From UMGS1696 sp964634795 (lineage in GTDB: Bacteria > Bacillota > Clostridia > Oscillospirales > CAG-272): a stretch of 39,065 nt of DNA. The stretch covers positions 1-39,065 of the forward strand of contig CAZWLL010000020.1 in assembly GCA_964634795.1 (NCBI GenBank). Reading direction: 5' to 3'. This document shows, in pieces, positions 23,408 through 30,894 of this stretch; the first letter of the stretch is position 1; every line of letters starts with the position of its first letter. Both the position numbers and the translations under genes were made by a program. The notes under the pieces were generated by a model. The model was not told where the DNA came from, made no database searches, and saw only the letters and a program-made list of their open reading frames with translations.

Positions 23408-23441
23408 TTTGTAAAACCGAGAAAAAAGTAAGTTTTACTAC

Positions 23442-23470
23442 TTGAAAATAACGAATAAATGTAGTAAAAT
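23442..23470 (+). promoter_or_regulatory. Promoter of efp
   Basis: -35 TTGAAA (23442-23447), 17-base spacer, -10 TAAAAT (23465-23470). Confidence 0.7.
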
Positions 23471-23503
23471 ATAGTGTATTGTAATTTAATCATTTATATG
23501 TTG

Positions 23504-23547
23504 AAAGGAGTTTATCCCCATATCCGCTGGGGATAATAACTACTATG
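23504..23547 (+). promoter_or_regulatory. Folded-spacer ribosome binding site of efp
   Basis: A strong AAAGGAG (23504-23510) lies 34 bases before the ATG (23545). Between them is a perfect 9-bp hairpin, TTATCCCCA/TGGGGATAA (23512-23520/23528-23536), with a 7-base loop. When folded, only 9 unpaired bases (23511 and 23537-23544) separate the Shine-Dalgarno from the ATG, an ideal spacing. No other good site lies closer. Confidence 0.7.
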
Positions 23548-24102
23548 GTTGTAGCAGGCGATTTCAAAAACGGTATTACATTTGATATGGACGGACAGGT
23601 CATGCAGGTTATTGAGTTCCAGCATGTAAAACCCGGTAAGGGCGCTGCTTTCGTTCGTACAAAGCTCAGAAATGTTATTACAGGTGCGGTTGTTGAAAAA
23701 ACATTCTCCCCTACAGATAAGTACAACGACGCGAGAATCGATCGTAAGGATATGCAGTATCTTTACAACGACGGCGATCTCTATTACTTCATGGATCTTG
23801 ACTCATACGAACAGGTTCCGATCGGTAAGGATCTTATCGGCGAAAACTTCAAGTTTGTAAAAGAAGAAATGATTTGTAAGATTCACTCATACCAGGAAAA
23901 GCCCTTTGCAGTTGAACCTCCGATGTTCGTAGAACTCGAAGTAACAGATTGCGAACCCGGTGTAAGAGGCGATACAGCTACAGGTGCATCAAAGACAGCT
24001 ACGGTTGAGACAGGCGCTACCATCAGAGTACCGCTGTTTATCAATACAGGCGACAAGATCAGAATTGACACACGTACATCCGAGTATCTTGAAAGAGCTT
24101 AA
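23545..24102 (+). CDS. efp: Elongation factor P
   Basis: EF-P relieves ribosome stalling at polyproline stretches. The protein is 185 residues with three beta-barrel domains. The start MVVAGDFKNGITFDMDGQVM and the loop FQHVKPGKGAAFVRTKLRN are family hallmarks. Lys32 at the tip of the loop (KPGKG) is the position modified in Bacillus-type EF-P. The C-terminal GDTATGASKTATVETGATI and VPLFINTGDKIRIDTRT segments are complete. The start codon is fixed by the family N-terminus, which makes the distant Shine-Dalgarno noteworthy. The PET-repeat tail encoded at the left edge contains many Pro-Pro units, an EF-P type of target. Confidence 0.97.
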   Translation: MVVAGDFKNGITFDMDGQVMQVIEFQHVKPGKGAAFVRTKLRNVITGAVVEKTFSPTDKYNDARIDRKDMQYLYNDGDLYYFMDLDSYEQVPIGKDLIGENFKFVKEEMICKIHSYQEKPFAVEPPMFVELEVTDCEPGVRGDTATGASKTATVETGATIRVPLFINTGDKIRIDTRTSEYLERA

Positions 24103-24156
24103 CGGCTTTATCTTGACACGGTAATCAAAATCAATCGAAAGGTATGGTACATTGAA

Positions 24157-24642
24157 ATGAAAGCAAAGGAATACAGCTCCTATATCAAAGGACTTGTTGA
24201 CGGTACAAGCCTTGACAAGACTACTCCTGAGGGAAAGATCATAAACGCTCTTGTTGAGCTTTGCGATCAGATGGCAACCGAAATCGAAACACTTCGCGAT
24301 GAACTTGATGTAGCAAACGAATACATCGAAGAGCTTGACGAGGATCTCGGCGCTGTTGAGGAAGTTGTTTACGATGTAGACGATGACAACTGCGATGATG
24401 ATGACTGCGATTGCTGTGATTGTGAAGACGACGATGACGATTGCGACTGCGGATGCTGCGGTCACGATGACGACGACGATGATGAGGAAGAATTCTATGT
24501 TGCTATGTGCCCCAACTGCGGCGGCAAGGTATACTTTGATGATTCCGTAAATCCCGAGGACGTTATCTGCCCTGCATGTCAGAAGCCTCTCATCAGCGAT
24601 GACGATGATGAAGACGTTGACGGTGACGAAGAAGACAAATAA
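24157..24642 (+). CDS. CD1247-type protein: helical N-terminus, Asp/Cys-rich linker and zinc ribbon
   Basis: The protein is 161 residues. The N-terminal 70 residues are helical (SYIKGLVDGTSLDKTTPEGK, then a coiled-coil-like heptad region ending EYIEELDEDL) and resemble the clostridial CD1247 N-terminal domain. A linker at about residues 75-112 is almost wholly Asp, Glu and Cys with about nine cysteines. A zinc ribbon follows with two CxxC pairs (CPNCGGKVYF and CPACQKPL), then an acidic tail. It lies 54 bases after efp; the pairing with efp is, to my knowledge, common in clostridia. Function is unknown; metal binding is likely. Codon choice is biased as in efp, suggesting high expression. Confidence 0.8.
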   Translation: MKAKEYSSYIKGLVDGTSLDKTTPEGKIINALVELCDQMATEIETLRDELDVANEYIEELDEDLGAVEEVVYDVDDDNCDDDDCDCCDCEDDDDDCDCGCCGHDDDDDDEEEFYVAMCPNCGGKVYFDDSVNPEDVICPACQKPLISDDDDEDVDGDEEDK

Positions 24643-24668
24643 TTCTTCGATATACTAAACCATAAAAT

Positions 24669-24699
24669 AAGCTGCGGTAAATTCTGCCGCAGCTTTTTT
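24669..24699 (+). terminator. Terminator after the efp operon
   Basis: AAGCTGCGG (24669-24677) pairs with CCGCAGCTT (24687-24695), followed by TTTT. Confidence 0.9.
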
Positions 24700-24707
24700 G
24701 CGCTTAT

Positions 24708-25682
24708 TTAGAGTTCTTTAACACACATCGGAGAGGGGAACGGCTCCGATTTAATAAATTCGAGGTCGCCGTTTTCTTTTACGCCGAATAGACTGAGAGA
24801 ATTGCCGAATGTGTTTGAAGAAACAGCATATCGTCCGTCTGCTATGAGAGTAAAATGACGCGGGTGATCTCCCATCGATGATACCTGCGATACGAGTGTG
24901 AGCTCGTCTCCGACGGTAAAGTGACATATAAGATTGTCGGTTCCGAATTCGGGATTAGCTCTGTTGGTAGCGTATAAATGTTTTCCGTCGGCTGAAAGGA
25001 CTATTTCCGCGCCGTCGCCCTTGGCACTCTCACTGCCGGAGAGCATTTCATATGTCTTTTCGTAGGTGAGCGTTCCGTCATTCCACGAAAACTTTGCGAT
25101 GCTGCTGGCAAGCTCGGTCAGCGCATATAATGTGCCTCCGTCGGGTGAGAATACGGCGTGACGTACACCGTGTCCCGGAAGAACATTGGCTCTTGAAATT
25201 TCGTTAAGATCGCGGTCGTAAACGATTATCGCATCAAGCCCGAGGTCACATGCCAATACATATTTTTTGTCCGGAGAAAAAATACATTCGTGAACATGGG
25301 CGGACATCTGCCTTGCTTTCATAGGCCCTGTGCTGCCGGACTGTATAAAAGCCTTGCCGTTGCTTTTGGATATACATCCGTCATTATAGTTTGCAAAGTA
25401 TACGTCGTCCCCATCCTTGCAGAAGTGACATACATTGCGGCCTCTTGTACGTATAATATCGGATAAACGTTCACCGGACAGCGCAAACTCGCTGTAACCG
25501 TCACCGTTTATTTTATCGCGGAATGCAGCGCAGAGCCTGCCGCCGCATATCTCAATCCATTGTACGTTTTGCAGAGATATTTTCTTTTTGACGATGAATT
25601 CGAACTCATCGGTTAATGTTATGTCGTATATACCGCCGTCTTGTCTGTCGGAGGCGGAAAAAAATTCTGATATAATCTTCAT
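24708..25682 (-). CDS. Lactonase-family beta-propeller protein (6-phosphogluconolactonase/YkgB-like)
   Basis: The protein is 324 residues of repeating beta-propeller blades. Blade motifs include HECIFSPDKKYVLACDLGLD, HAVFSPDGGTLYALTELAS and IVLSADGKHLYATNRAN, as in the Pgl/YkgB lactonase family. Some members hydrolyse 6-phosphogluconolactone in the pentose phosphate pathway; others have other or no known substrate. No signal peptide is seen. AAGGTGGTG precedes the ATG. The gene is single, divergent from tRNA-Lys. Its N-terminal blade is less typical, so substrate assignment is open. Confidence 0.85.
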   Translation of the reverse strand: MKIISEFFSASDRQDGGIYDITLTDEFEFIVKKKISLQNVQWIEICGGRLCAAFRDKINGDGYSEFALSGERLSDIIRTRGRNVCHFCKDGDDVYFANYNDGCISKSNGKAFIQSGSTGPMKARQMSAHVHECIFSPDKKYVLACDLGLDAIIVYDRDLNEISRANVLPGHGVRHAVFSPDGGTLYALTELASSIAKFSWNDGTLTYEKTYEMLSGSESAKGDGAEIVLSADGKHLYATNRANPEFGTDNLICHFTVGDELTLVSQVSSMGDHPRHFTLIADGRYAVSSNTFGNSLSLFGVKENGDLEFIKSEPFPSPMCVKEL

Positions 25683-25752
25683 ATGGTCACCACCTTACGT
25701 AAATATTTTATCATACATAATAAATAATAACAAGAGAAAAATAAAAAAAGTA

Positions 25753-25781
25753 TTGACAAATCCAAGATGGCGTGCTATAAT
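25753..25781 (+). promoter_or_regulatory. Consensus promoter of tRNA-Lys
   Basis: Perfect -35 TTGACA (25753-25758), 17-base spacer, perfect -10 TATAAT (25776-25781) with upstream TGC. Confidence 0.92.
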
Positions 25782-25803
25782 ATAAAAGCTGTCAGAAAGC
25801 AAT

Positions 25804-25876
25804 GCCCCATTAGCTCAGTAGGTAGAGCACTTGACTTTTAATCAAGGTGTCCGGAGTTCGACTCTCCGATGGAGCA
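25804..25876 (+). tRNA. tRNA-Lys (anticodon UUU)
   Basis: A 73-base cloverleaf starts GCCCCATTAGCTCAG and ends ATGGAGCA. The anticodon arm is CTTGA-CTTTTAA-TCAAG with anticodon TTT. The T arm is CCGGAGTTCGACTCTCCGG-like (CGGAG/CTCCG). The D loop contains AGTAGGTAGA. CCA is not encoded. One mismatch, C3 with A70, occurs in the acceptor stem; most such tRNAs have GCTCCAT here. A consensus promoter precedes it and a terminator starts 2 bases after. Confidence 0.95.
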
Positions 25877-25877
25877 T

Positions 25878-25911
25878 ATCTCCTACATTTCATATGTAGG
25901 AGATTTTTTTT
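25878..25911 (+). terminator. Terminator of tRNA-Lys
   Basis: ATCTCCTACAT (25878-25888) pairs perfectly with ATGTAGGAGAT (25894-25904), followed by a run of T. Confidence 0.95.
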
Positions 25912-25949
25912 ATGCTTTATTATAGATTTGTGAAACAATCAAATTTTCG

Positions 25950-25978
25950 TTGCAAAAGAATGCCTGTTATGGTATAAT
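25950..25978 (+). promoter_or_regulatory. Promoter of lgt-folD
   Basis: -35 TTGCAA (25950-25955), 17-base spacer, -10 TATAAT (25973-25978) with upstream TGG (extended -10). Confidence 0.85.
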
Positions 25979-25986
25979 CATGGACA

Positions 25987-26012
25987 GAATAAGCCGATGA
26001 ATCGGATTATTC
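25987..26012 (+). other. 5'-terminal leader hairpin of lgt
   Basis: GAATAA-G-CCGA (25987-25997) pairs with TCGG-A-TTATTC (26002-26012) around a TGAA loop, with one G-A mismatch. It starts within about two bases of the predicted transcript start. Confidence 0.55.
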
Positions 26013-26060
26013 ACATATTAATCTAAAACGGCTGCAAGTGACAGTCGGAAAGGATAAATA

Positions 26061-27044
26061 ATGTACTATATTTCGTTCCCGGGGCTGGGTATTGAACCGT
26101 TTCATATAGACAAAATTGCATTTACGGTATTCGGTCACGGCATAGCATGGTATGGAATACTTATAACAATAGGAATGCTGCTTGCCGTTGCTCTCGGACT
26201 TCATTTGTGCAAAAGAGAAGGCATTTCATCCGATGATATAATAGACCTCGCGTTTACGGTAATAGTTTTCGGTGTTATCGGAGCACGTGCGTATTATGTA
26301 ATATTTTCCTGGAATGATATTAATTATGTATGCTCTGACGGTACGGTTTGGCAGAATATAGTCGGTACCGTATATAACTGCATAGCAGTGTGGGAAGGCG
26401 GGCTTGCAATTTACGGCGGTGTGCTCGGCGGTTTGCTCTCCGCATTCGTGTTATCGAAAATTAAGAAGGTAAACTACTTGAAGTTTACCGATATTCTCGG
26501 CTCATGCGTTCTCGTAGGCCAGATTATTGGACGTTGGGGCAACTTTATCAACATTGAAGCATATGGCGAAGAAACAACACTTCCATGGCGTATGGGCATT
26601 ACATATATGGTCAACGGAAGCGTTGTTTCCGAAAAATTCGTACATCCGACATTCTTGTATGAATCATTATGGAATTTGTGTGTGCTTGCATTGATTCTGC
26701 TGTTATACAGAAAGAAGAAGTTCGACGGACAGATTACCGCGACATATTTTATTTGCTACGGCATCGGACGTATTTTAATAGAAGGACTTCGTACCGACAG
26801 CTTAATGCTCGGAAACTTAAGAGTATCACAGGGACTCAGCGGAATTTTAATTGTCTTGGGCATTGTGATGTACATTATACTTGGCAAAAAAAAGAAAAAA
26901 GAACATGATGACGCATGCGAGTATGTTTCCGTTTACGGAGAGAAAACAGAAGAAAACGATGACGTCACAAACAACGCTGCATCGGAGAATGAAAGCAGCG
27001 ATGACAATGTGAAGGGAGAGAGCGAAGATGGCAAAGATAATTGA
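26061..27044 (+). CDS. lgt: Prolipoprotein diacylglyceryl transferase
   Basis: Lgt transfers diacylglycerol from phosphatidylglycerol to the lipobox cysteine of prolipoproteins, the first step in anchoring the many lipoproteins seen here. The protein is 327 residues with seven or so membrane helices. Family motifs are present: FGHGIAWYGILITIG near residues 28-42, the signature GRWGNFINIEAYG (about 160-172), HPTFLYESLWN, and GIGRILIEGLRTD. The last 50 residues form a charged cytosolic tail rich in Glu, Asp, Asn and Ser, longer than usual. GGAAAGGA precedes the ATG. The stop overlaps the folD start region by 17 bases. Confidence 0.95.
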   Translation: MYYISFPGLGIEPFHIDKIAFTVFGHGIAWYGILITIGMLLAVALGLHLCKREGISSDDIIDLAFTVIVFGVIGARAYYVIFSWNDINYVCSDGTVWQNIVGTVYNCIAVWEGGLAIYGGVLGGLLSAFVLSKIKKVNYLKFTDILGSCVLVGQIIGRWGNFINIEAYGEETTLPWRMGITYMVNGSVVSEKFVHPTFLYESLWNLCVLALILLLYRKKKFDGQITATYFICYGIGRILIEGLRTDSLMLGNLRVSQGLSGILIVLGIVMYIILGKKKKKEHDDACEYVSVYGEKTEENDDVTNNAASENESSDDNVKGESEDGKDN

Positions 27045-27894
27045 CGGTAAGAAAATTTCCGCGTCGGTAAGAGAAGACATAAAGAACAGAGCGGAGAAGT
27101 TTTACGAAAAAACGGGAGTAAGACCCGGACTTGCGGTAATAATCGTAGGCGAGGATCCCGCATCTCAAATATACGTCCGCAATAAGAGAAGAGCTTGTGA
27201 AGAAGCGGGATTCTACTCCGAAGTGCATGAGCTTCCCGAAAGCACTACAATGGATGAGCTTACGGAAAGACTTCGTGAAATTATCAGCAATGACATGATT
27301 CACGGCATTCTCGTACAACTGCCTTTACCTAAGCATCTTGACGAAAAGCGTATTCTCGATATGATACCTCCGTACAAGGATGTTGACGCTTTCCATCCCG
27401 TAAATGTCGGTAAGATTATGATAGGAAACTACGATTTTCTTCCGTGCACTCCCGCAGGTGTTATGAAGATGCTCGAATATGAAGGTATTTCGGTTGACGG
27501 TAAGGACTGCGTTGTAGTCGGCAGAAGCAATATTGTGGGAAAGCCTATGGCAATGCTTTTGCTCCACGCAAACGGTACTGTTACGATATGTCACACGCAT
27601 ACGAAAAATCTTTCCGATATAACACGCAGAGCCGATATTCTTGTTTCATGCGTAGGAAAAGCGGGATTTATCACGCCTGATATGGTAAAGCCGGGAGCTG
27701 TTGTCATAGACGTGGGAATGAACCGAGATGAGAACGGCAAGCTGGTAGGCGATGTTGATTTTGCGGGTGTGTCCGAGATTGCGTCCGCTATAACTCCCGT
27801 ACCGGGCGGTGTCGGAGTAATGACGATTACCATGCTGCTTGAAAATACACTCAGAGCGGCGGAGATACACTGTAAACGTGCAGAGAATCATTGA
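27028..27894 (+). CDS. folD: Bifunctional methylenetetrahydrofolate dehydrogenase/cyclohydrolase
   Basis: FolD interconverts 5,10-methylene-, methenyl- and 10-formyl-THF. The protein is 288 residues, normal length. Motifs: the catalytic lysine region YVRNKRRACEEAGF (about 51-64), GILVQLPLPKHLD, VGRSNIVGKPMAMLL in the Rossmann domain, TICHTHTKNL and the C-terminal PVPGGVGVMTITMLLENT. GGGAGAG about 10 bases upstream lies inside the lgt 3' end. lgt-folD is one transcript. This is the third folate gene in the window after folT and folC, although it is not under the THF riboswitch. Confidence 0.96.
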   Translation: MAKIIDGKKISASVREDIKNRAEKFYEKTGVRPGLAVIIVGEDPASQIYVRNKRRACEEAGFYSEVHELPESTTMDELTERLREIISNDMIHGILVQLPLPKHLDEKRILDMIPPYKDVDAFHPVNVGKIMIGNYDFLPCTPAGVMKMLEYEGISVDGKDCVVVGRSNIVGKPMAMLLLHANGTVTICHTHTKNLSDITRRADILVSCVGKAGFITPDMVKPGAVVIDVGMNRDENGKLVGDVDFAGVSEIASAITPVPGGVGVMTITMLLENTLRAAEIHCKRAENH

Positions 27895-27975
27895 GCTGTG
27901 CATGATTAACAAAATACTTCTGTAAATATCACATAAAAACATTAAGTTGACAGTGCACAAAGCGGAATAATCTTC

Positions 27976-28004
27976 TTGACTCGGGAAATATTTTGTGATA
28001 AAAT
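27976..28004 (+). promoter_or_regulatory. Promoter of the rplU-prp-rpmA operon
   Basis: -35 TTGACT (27976-27981), 17-base spacer, -10 TAAAAT (27999-28004). Confidence 0.8.
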
Positions 28005-28010
28005 ATTTAA

Positions 28011-28082
28011 TGCCGCATGGTGTCGGGTCATAAAAGAACGTATCGTTCTACCCACTCAGCGAGTTCACAAAAAGAAAGTGAG
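28011..28082 (+). promoter_or_regulatory. L21-type ribosomal protein leader
   Basis: The transcribed leader before rplU folds: GGGT (28025-28028) with ACCC (28050-28053) encloses GAACG-TAT-CGTTC (28036-28048). A CTC...GAG segment (28055-28062 region) follows. Its position and layout fit the L21 leader element described in Firmicutes, thought to mediate autogenous control. I assign it by position and structure, not by a covariance search. Confidence 0.55.
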
Positions 28083-28095
28083 GTGCTTTTCGATA

Positions 28096-28407
28096 ATGTT
28101 CGCAATAATTGAAACAGGCGGAAAGCAGTACAAGGTTAACGAAGGAGACGTAATCTTCGTTGAAAAGCTCGAATGTGCAGAAGGCGAAAAGATTGTATTT
28201 GACAAGGTTCTCGCAGTAAGCTCAGACGACGGATTCAAAACAGGCAAACCCACAGTTGACGGTGCATCCGTAACAGCTAACGTAGTTAAGAACGGCAAGA
28301 GCAAGAAAATCTACGTTATGACCTACAAGTCAAAGAAAAACGAAAAGAAGAAAATCGGTCACAGACAGCCTTATACAAAGGTTCAGATTGAAAAGATTGC
28401 GTTTTGA
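28096..28407 (+). CDS. rplU: 50S ribosomal protein L21
   Basis: The protein is 103 residues, the standard length, starting MFAIIETGGKQYKV at the ATG at 28096; an in-frame extension to 27976 is leader, not protein. The C-terminal signature KKKIGHRQPYTKVQIEKI is complete. GTGAGGTG precedes the ATG. It leads the conserved Firmicutes operon rplU-prp-rpmA. Confidence 0.97.
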   Translation: MFAIIETGGKQYKVNEGDVIFVEKLECAEGEKIVFDKVLAVSSDDGFKTGKPTVDGASVTANVVKNGKSKKIYVMTYKSKKNEKKKIGHRQPYTKVQIEKIAF

Positions 28408-28441
28408 TTTGCAGCTGTGAAACGGCGGCGGGAGAATTCAA

Positions 28442-28792
28442 GTGACTAAAATTACATTCTTAAAACGCGGCGGTGTGTTTTGGGGTTTCAGGGAAAACGG
28501 ACATACAGGCTTTGGCGATGAAGGAGACGATATCCTTTGCTCGGCACTTTCTGCTATGACGATGCTGATCTTAAATACTCTTGAAGTCGCATACGAGTGC
28601 TCGGTTGACTATAAAATAGATGATGAAACTACGGATATAACGGTAAAGTGCAAATCCGCTCTTCCCGAATACGAGAAGGACGAAAGAAAACAGTTTGCCG
28701 CATCAGGTTTGATTCTCGGCTATTTCTATCAATTGAATGATCTTGTGGAAGAATATTACGAATTCCTTGAAGTTGACACTGCCGAAGAGTAA
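28442..28792 (+). CDS. prp: Ribosomal-processing cysteine protease Prp
   Basis: Prp removes the N-terminal extension of ribosomal protein L27 in Firmicutes and relatives. The protein is 116 residues with a GTG start behind a GGCGGGAG site. The catalytic pair is visible: His21 in ENGHTGFGDEGDD and Cys33 in ILCSALSAM. It lies between rplU and rpmA, as in other Firmicutes. Confidence 0.94.
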   Translation: MTKITFLKRGGVFWGFRENGHTGFGDEGDDILCSALSAMTMLILNTLEVAYECSVDYKIDDETTDITVKCKSALPEYEKDERKQFAASGLILGYFYQLNDLVEEYYEFLEVDTAEE

Positions 28793-28825
28793 CGGCATTA
28801 ATATTAATTAATGGAGGAAATAACA

Positions 28826-29104
28826 ATGATCAGAATCGGTTTACAATTCTTTGCTCATAAAAAGGGTGTTGGTTCAACAAAGAACGGTCGTGACAGCCAG
28901 TCCAAGAGACTCGGTGTTAAGAAGGCTGATGGTTCTACAGTACTTGCAGGCAATATTATTATTCGCCAGAGAGGTACACATATCCATCCCGGAAATAATG
29001 TTGGCATTGGCTCCGACGATACATTATTCGCTCTTATAGCAGGTACAGTAAAGTTTGAGAACATTGCAAACGGAAGAAGACAGGTTAGCGTTTACGCTGA
29101 CTAA
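28826..29104 (+). CDS. rpmA: 50S ribosomal protein L27 with cleavable N-terminus
   Basis: The protein is 92 residues from the ATG at 28826 (GGAGG upstream). The N-terminus MIRIGLQFFAHKKGVGSTKN has the Prp cleavage motif LQFFA; cutting after Phe9 would expose AHKKG, the mature L27 start that reaches the peptidyl transferase centre. The body (NGRDSQSKRLGVKKADG, GNIIIRQRGTHIHPGNNVG) is canonical. Confidence 0.97.
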   Translation: MIRIGLQFFAHKKGVGSTKNGRDSQSKRLGVKKADGSTVLAGNIIIRQRGTHIHPGNNVGIGSDDTLFALIAGTVKFENIANGRRQVSVYAD

Positions 29105-29141
29105 TCAGACGCCGCTGTTTTAACTTGTTTCGAAAAAGCGG

Positions 29142-29177
29142 AAAATCATCCTGTATTTTTGCAGGGTGATTTTTTTA
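29142..29177 (+). terminator. Terminator after rpmA
   Basis: AAAATCATCCTG (29142-29153) pairs with CAGGGTGATTTT (29162-29173), one G-U pair, then T-run. Confidence 0.9.
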
Positions 29178-29182
29178 TGCAA

Positions 29183-29222
29183 AAAAGGCTTTGCCGCGCT
29201 GAGTTACACGGCAAAGCCTTTT
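29183..29222 (-). terminator. Terminator of the minus-strand binding-protein gene
   Basis: AAAAGGCTTTGCCG (29183-29196) and CGGCAAAGCCTTTT (29209-29222) form a perfect 14-bp stem with a T-run on the minus strand (the A-run at 29179-29186). Confidence 0.9.
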
Positions 29223-29253
29223 GAGTTAGAACTATTAAATTTTTAAATACACT

Positions 29254-30756
29254 TTAGTTTCCGGCATTTTCTTCAAGCTTTTCAAGAAGCTTGGACAAGG
29301 ATTTGTTCCAAAGCTTTTGATTCTTTTCGAGAGCCGATGAAACGCTTTCCTTTTTACCCTGAAGGTTAGTTCTGAAGAAATGAACTACATTCGCAATACT
29401 GTTCGAATAAAGAGCAGCGAAGTCAGAAGATACGTTTTCTCTTATAAGGTCTATCATCATGCCCGATTCATTATCACGTGCGTATTTAACCTTAAGCGCA
29501 ACCTCATAATATGCGGGTGTTACGGTCTTCATGCTTTCAGATGCCATGCATTCCAGTGTGATGCTTGTTTCATCGATTTTGCTGTTTGTAATCGGAATTC
29601 CGAAAAGTGTAACACCGTCGTGAAGCATTGTGTTGTAGTGTTCCTGCTCTTCGTTGAGCTTCGGCACGGGAATTATTCTGAACTCCTCTTCCATTTCGCG
29701 GAGATAAATACCGGACTGGAAGAGCTTGTTTACGGTAATCATAGCTCTGCTGTCTGCGAACATTTTCATAACCGTTGCATTGTCATCCTCGGAATGCCAG
29801 AATCCTGTGCTGTTCGCTATGATATTATACATTTTCTCATAGAACGTGATAGATCTTTCGTTGTTGAGCGTTATAGAAGGATTGCCTGAGTCGTCAAGCT
29901 CCGAAAAACGTATCATAGAACCGGCAGCCATACCCTCTACGGGGTCTTCGATATCGAATACAAATCCATATGAATCGAGCGAATCGATTTTTCCGTTGCC
30001 GTTTACGTCCTCGTAAATCGTGTCGGTAACCTCATAAAGCTTATCAAGTGTCCAGCTTCCTTCGTTTACTATGTCGTATACGTTCACTTCGGGATAATAG
30101 TTATTCCAGATTTCCTGGTTTACGTATGTGACGTACATACCACCCGTATATCTCAGCGCGATGTCTCCCGTAGCCCAGTAAGTGATGCCTTTATATGACA
30201 TATTGTTGATATACTCTGTTGCCCAGTATTCACGGGAAAAGTCAAGATTATCGACATTGCTGAGGTTGAGGAAAAGTCCTTCGGGACCCATGGAAATTCC
30301 GTAATATTGGTATGTGCCTATAATATCGTAGTCATCGGAGCCTGCGGTTATAGAAGGTCTGACAACTGCGGGAAGACCTGAGAATGCGATTGTATCAACA
30401 AGCTCTATACTTATGTTAAGTCTGTCCTGTACTGTCATATTTCTCTGGAATACTGCCGAATCTACTACCTCACCGGTGTCCTCTTCAGCCATAATAGAAA
30501 GCTCTGTAAGGTTTCCGTTTCCGCCTTCCTCAACGATAAAACGCATTGATGTTCCGCCGAAATCCATTGTTTCGGGAAGGTCATCGAGGTATTTCGTTTC
30601 GGTTTCGGTTTCAGTCTCATCGGTTGATGTTACGGATGAGGTAGTCTCACTTGAAGCTGTTGTTTCGGTATCGGTATTTACTTTGCTTTCGGAGCAAGCC
30701 GAAAGAGATGATGCGGCAAGCAATGCCGCAAGAATAAGGCAAAATAATTTTTTCAT
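29254..30756 (-). CDS. Extracellular solute-binding lipoprotein
   Basis: The protein is 500 residues. The lipobox SLSAC predicts lipidation at Cys21. A Ser/Thr/Glu linker with repeated Thr-Glu (TDETETETETK) spans about residues 25-54. Then YLDDLPETMDFGGTSMRFIV opens the binding domain. The segment AVFQRNMTVQDRLNISIEL near residue 105 and the C-terminal VALKVKYARDNESGMMIDLI align with the other binding proteins of this window. GGGAGA precedes the ATG. It has its own promoter and terminator and no neighbouring permease. It is probably the receptor for a sugar importer encoded elsewhere; the ligand is unknown but glycosidases lie upstream. Confidence 0.82.
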   Translation of the reverse strand: MKKLFCLILAALLAASSLSACSESKVNTDTETTASSETTSSVTSTDETETETETKYLDDLPETMDFGGTSMRFIVEEGGNGNLTELSIMAEEDTGEVVDSAVFQRNMTVQDRLNISIELVDTIAFSGLPAVVRPSITAGSDDYDIIGTYQYYGISMGPEGLFLNLSNVDNLDFSREYWATEYINNMSYKGITYWATGDIALRYTGGMYVTYVNQEIWNNYYPEVNVYDIVNEGSWTLDKLYEVTDTIYEDVNGNGKIDSLDSYGFVFDIEDPVEGMAAGSMIRFSELDDSGNPSITLNNERSITFYEKMYNIIANSTGFWHSEDDNATVMKMFADSRAMITVNKLFQSGIYLREMEEEFRIIPVPKLNEEQEHYNTMLHDGVTLFGIPITNSKIDETSITLECMASESMKTVTPAYYEVALKVKYARDNESGMMIDLIRENVSSDFAALYSNSIANVVHFFRTNLQGKKESVSSALEKNQKLWNKSLSKLLEKLEENAGN

Positions 30757-30812
30757 GAAAGCTCTAATCTCCCTGAATATAATGTAATGCCAAGATTAAT
30801 AACATGTGGCTT

Positions 30813-30841
30813 ATTTTACCATAAATTGTTGCAAAATGCAA
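30813..30841 (-). promoter_or_regulatory. Promoter of the minus-strand binding-protein gene
   Basis: On the minus strand, -35 TTGCAT (30841-30836), 17-base spacer, -10 TAAAAT (30818-30813) with upstream TGG (extended -10). Confidence 0.75.
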
Positions 30842-30876
30842 TACGGTTTCTAAAGTTGAATAGATAAAGAAAATGA

Positions 30877-30882
30877 TATAAT
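30877..30882 (+). promoter_or_regulatory. Extended -10 promoter facing an orphan RNA element
   Basis: TGA-TATAAT at 30874-30882; a TTGAAT lies at 30856-30861 with a short 15-base spacer. It would start RNA near 30889, just before the three-arm element. No plus-strand coding sequence follows. Confidence 0.5.
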
Positions 30883-30894
30883 ATACCTTATAAT

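Noticed and set aside
23411..23438. GTAAAAC/GTTTTAC hairpin as terminator of the P-type ATPase gene
   Set aside because: Only 7 AT-rich pairs and no T-run; too weak to call.
27895..27975. Possible terminator after folD
   Set aside because: I saw only loose GTGCA/TGCAC complementarity across about 50 bases and no T-run.
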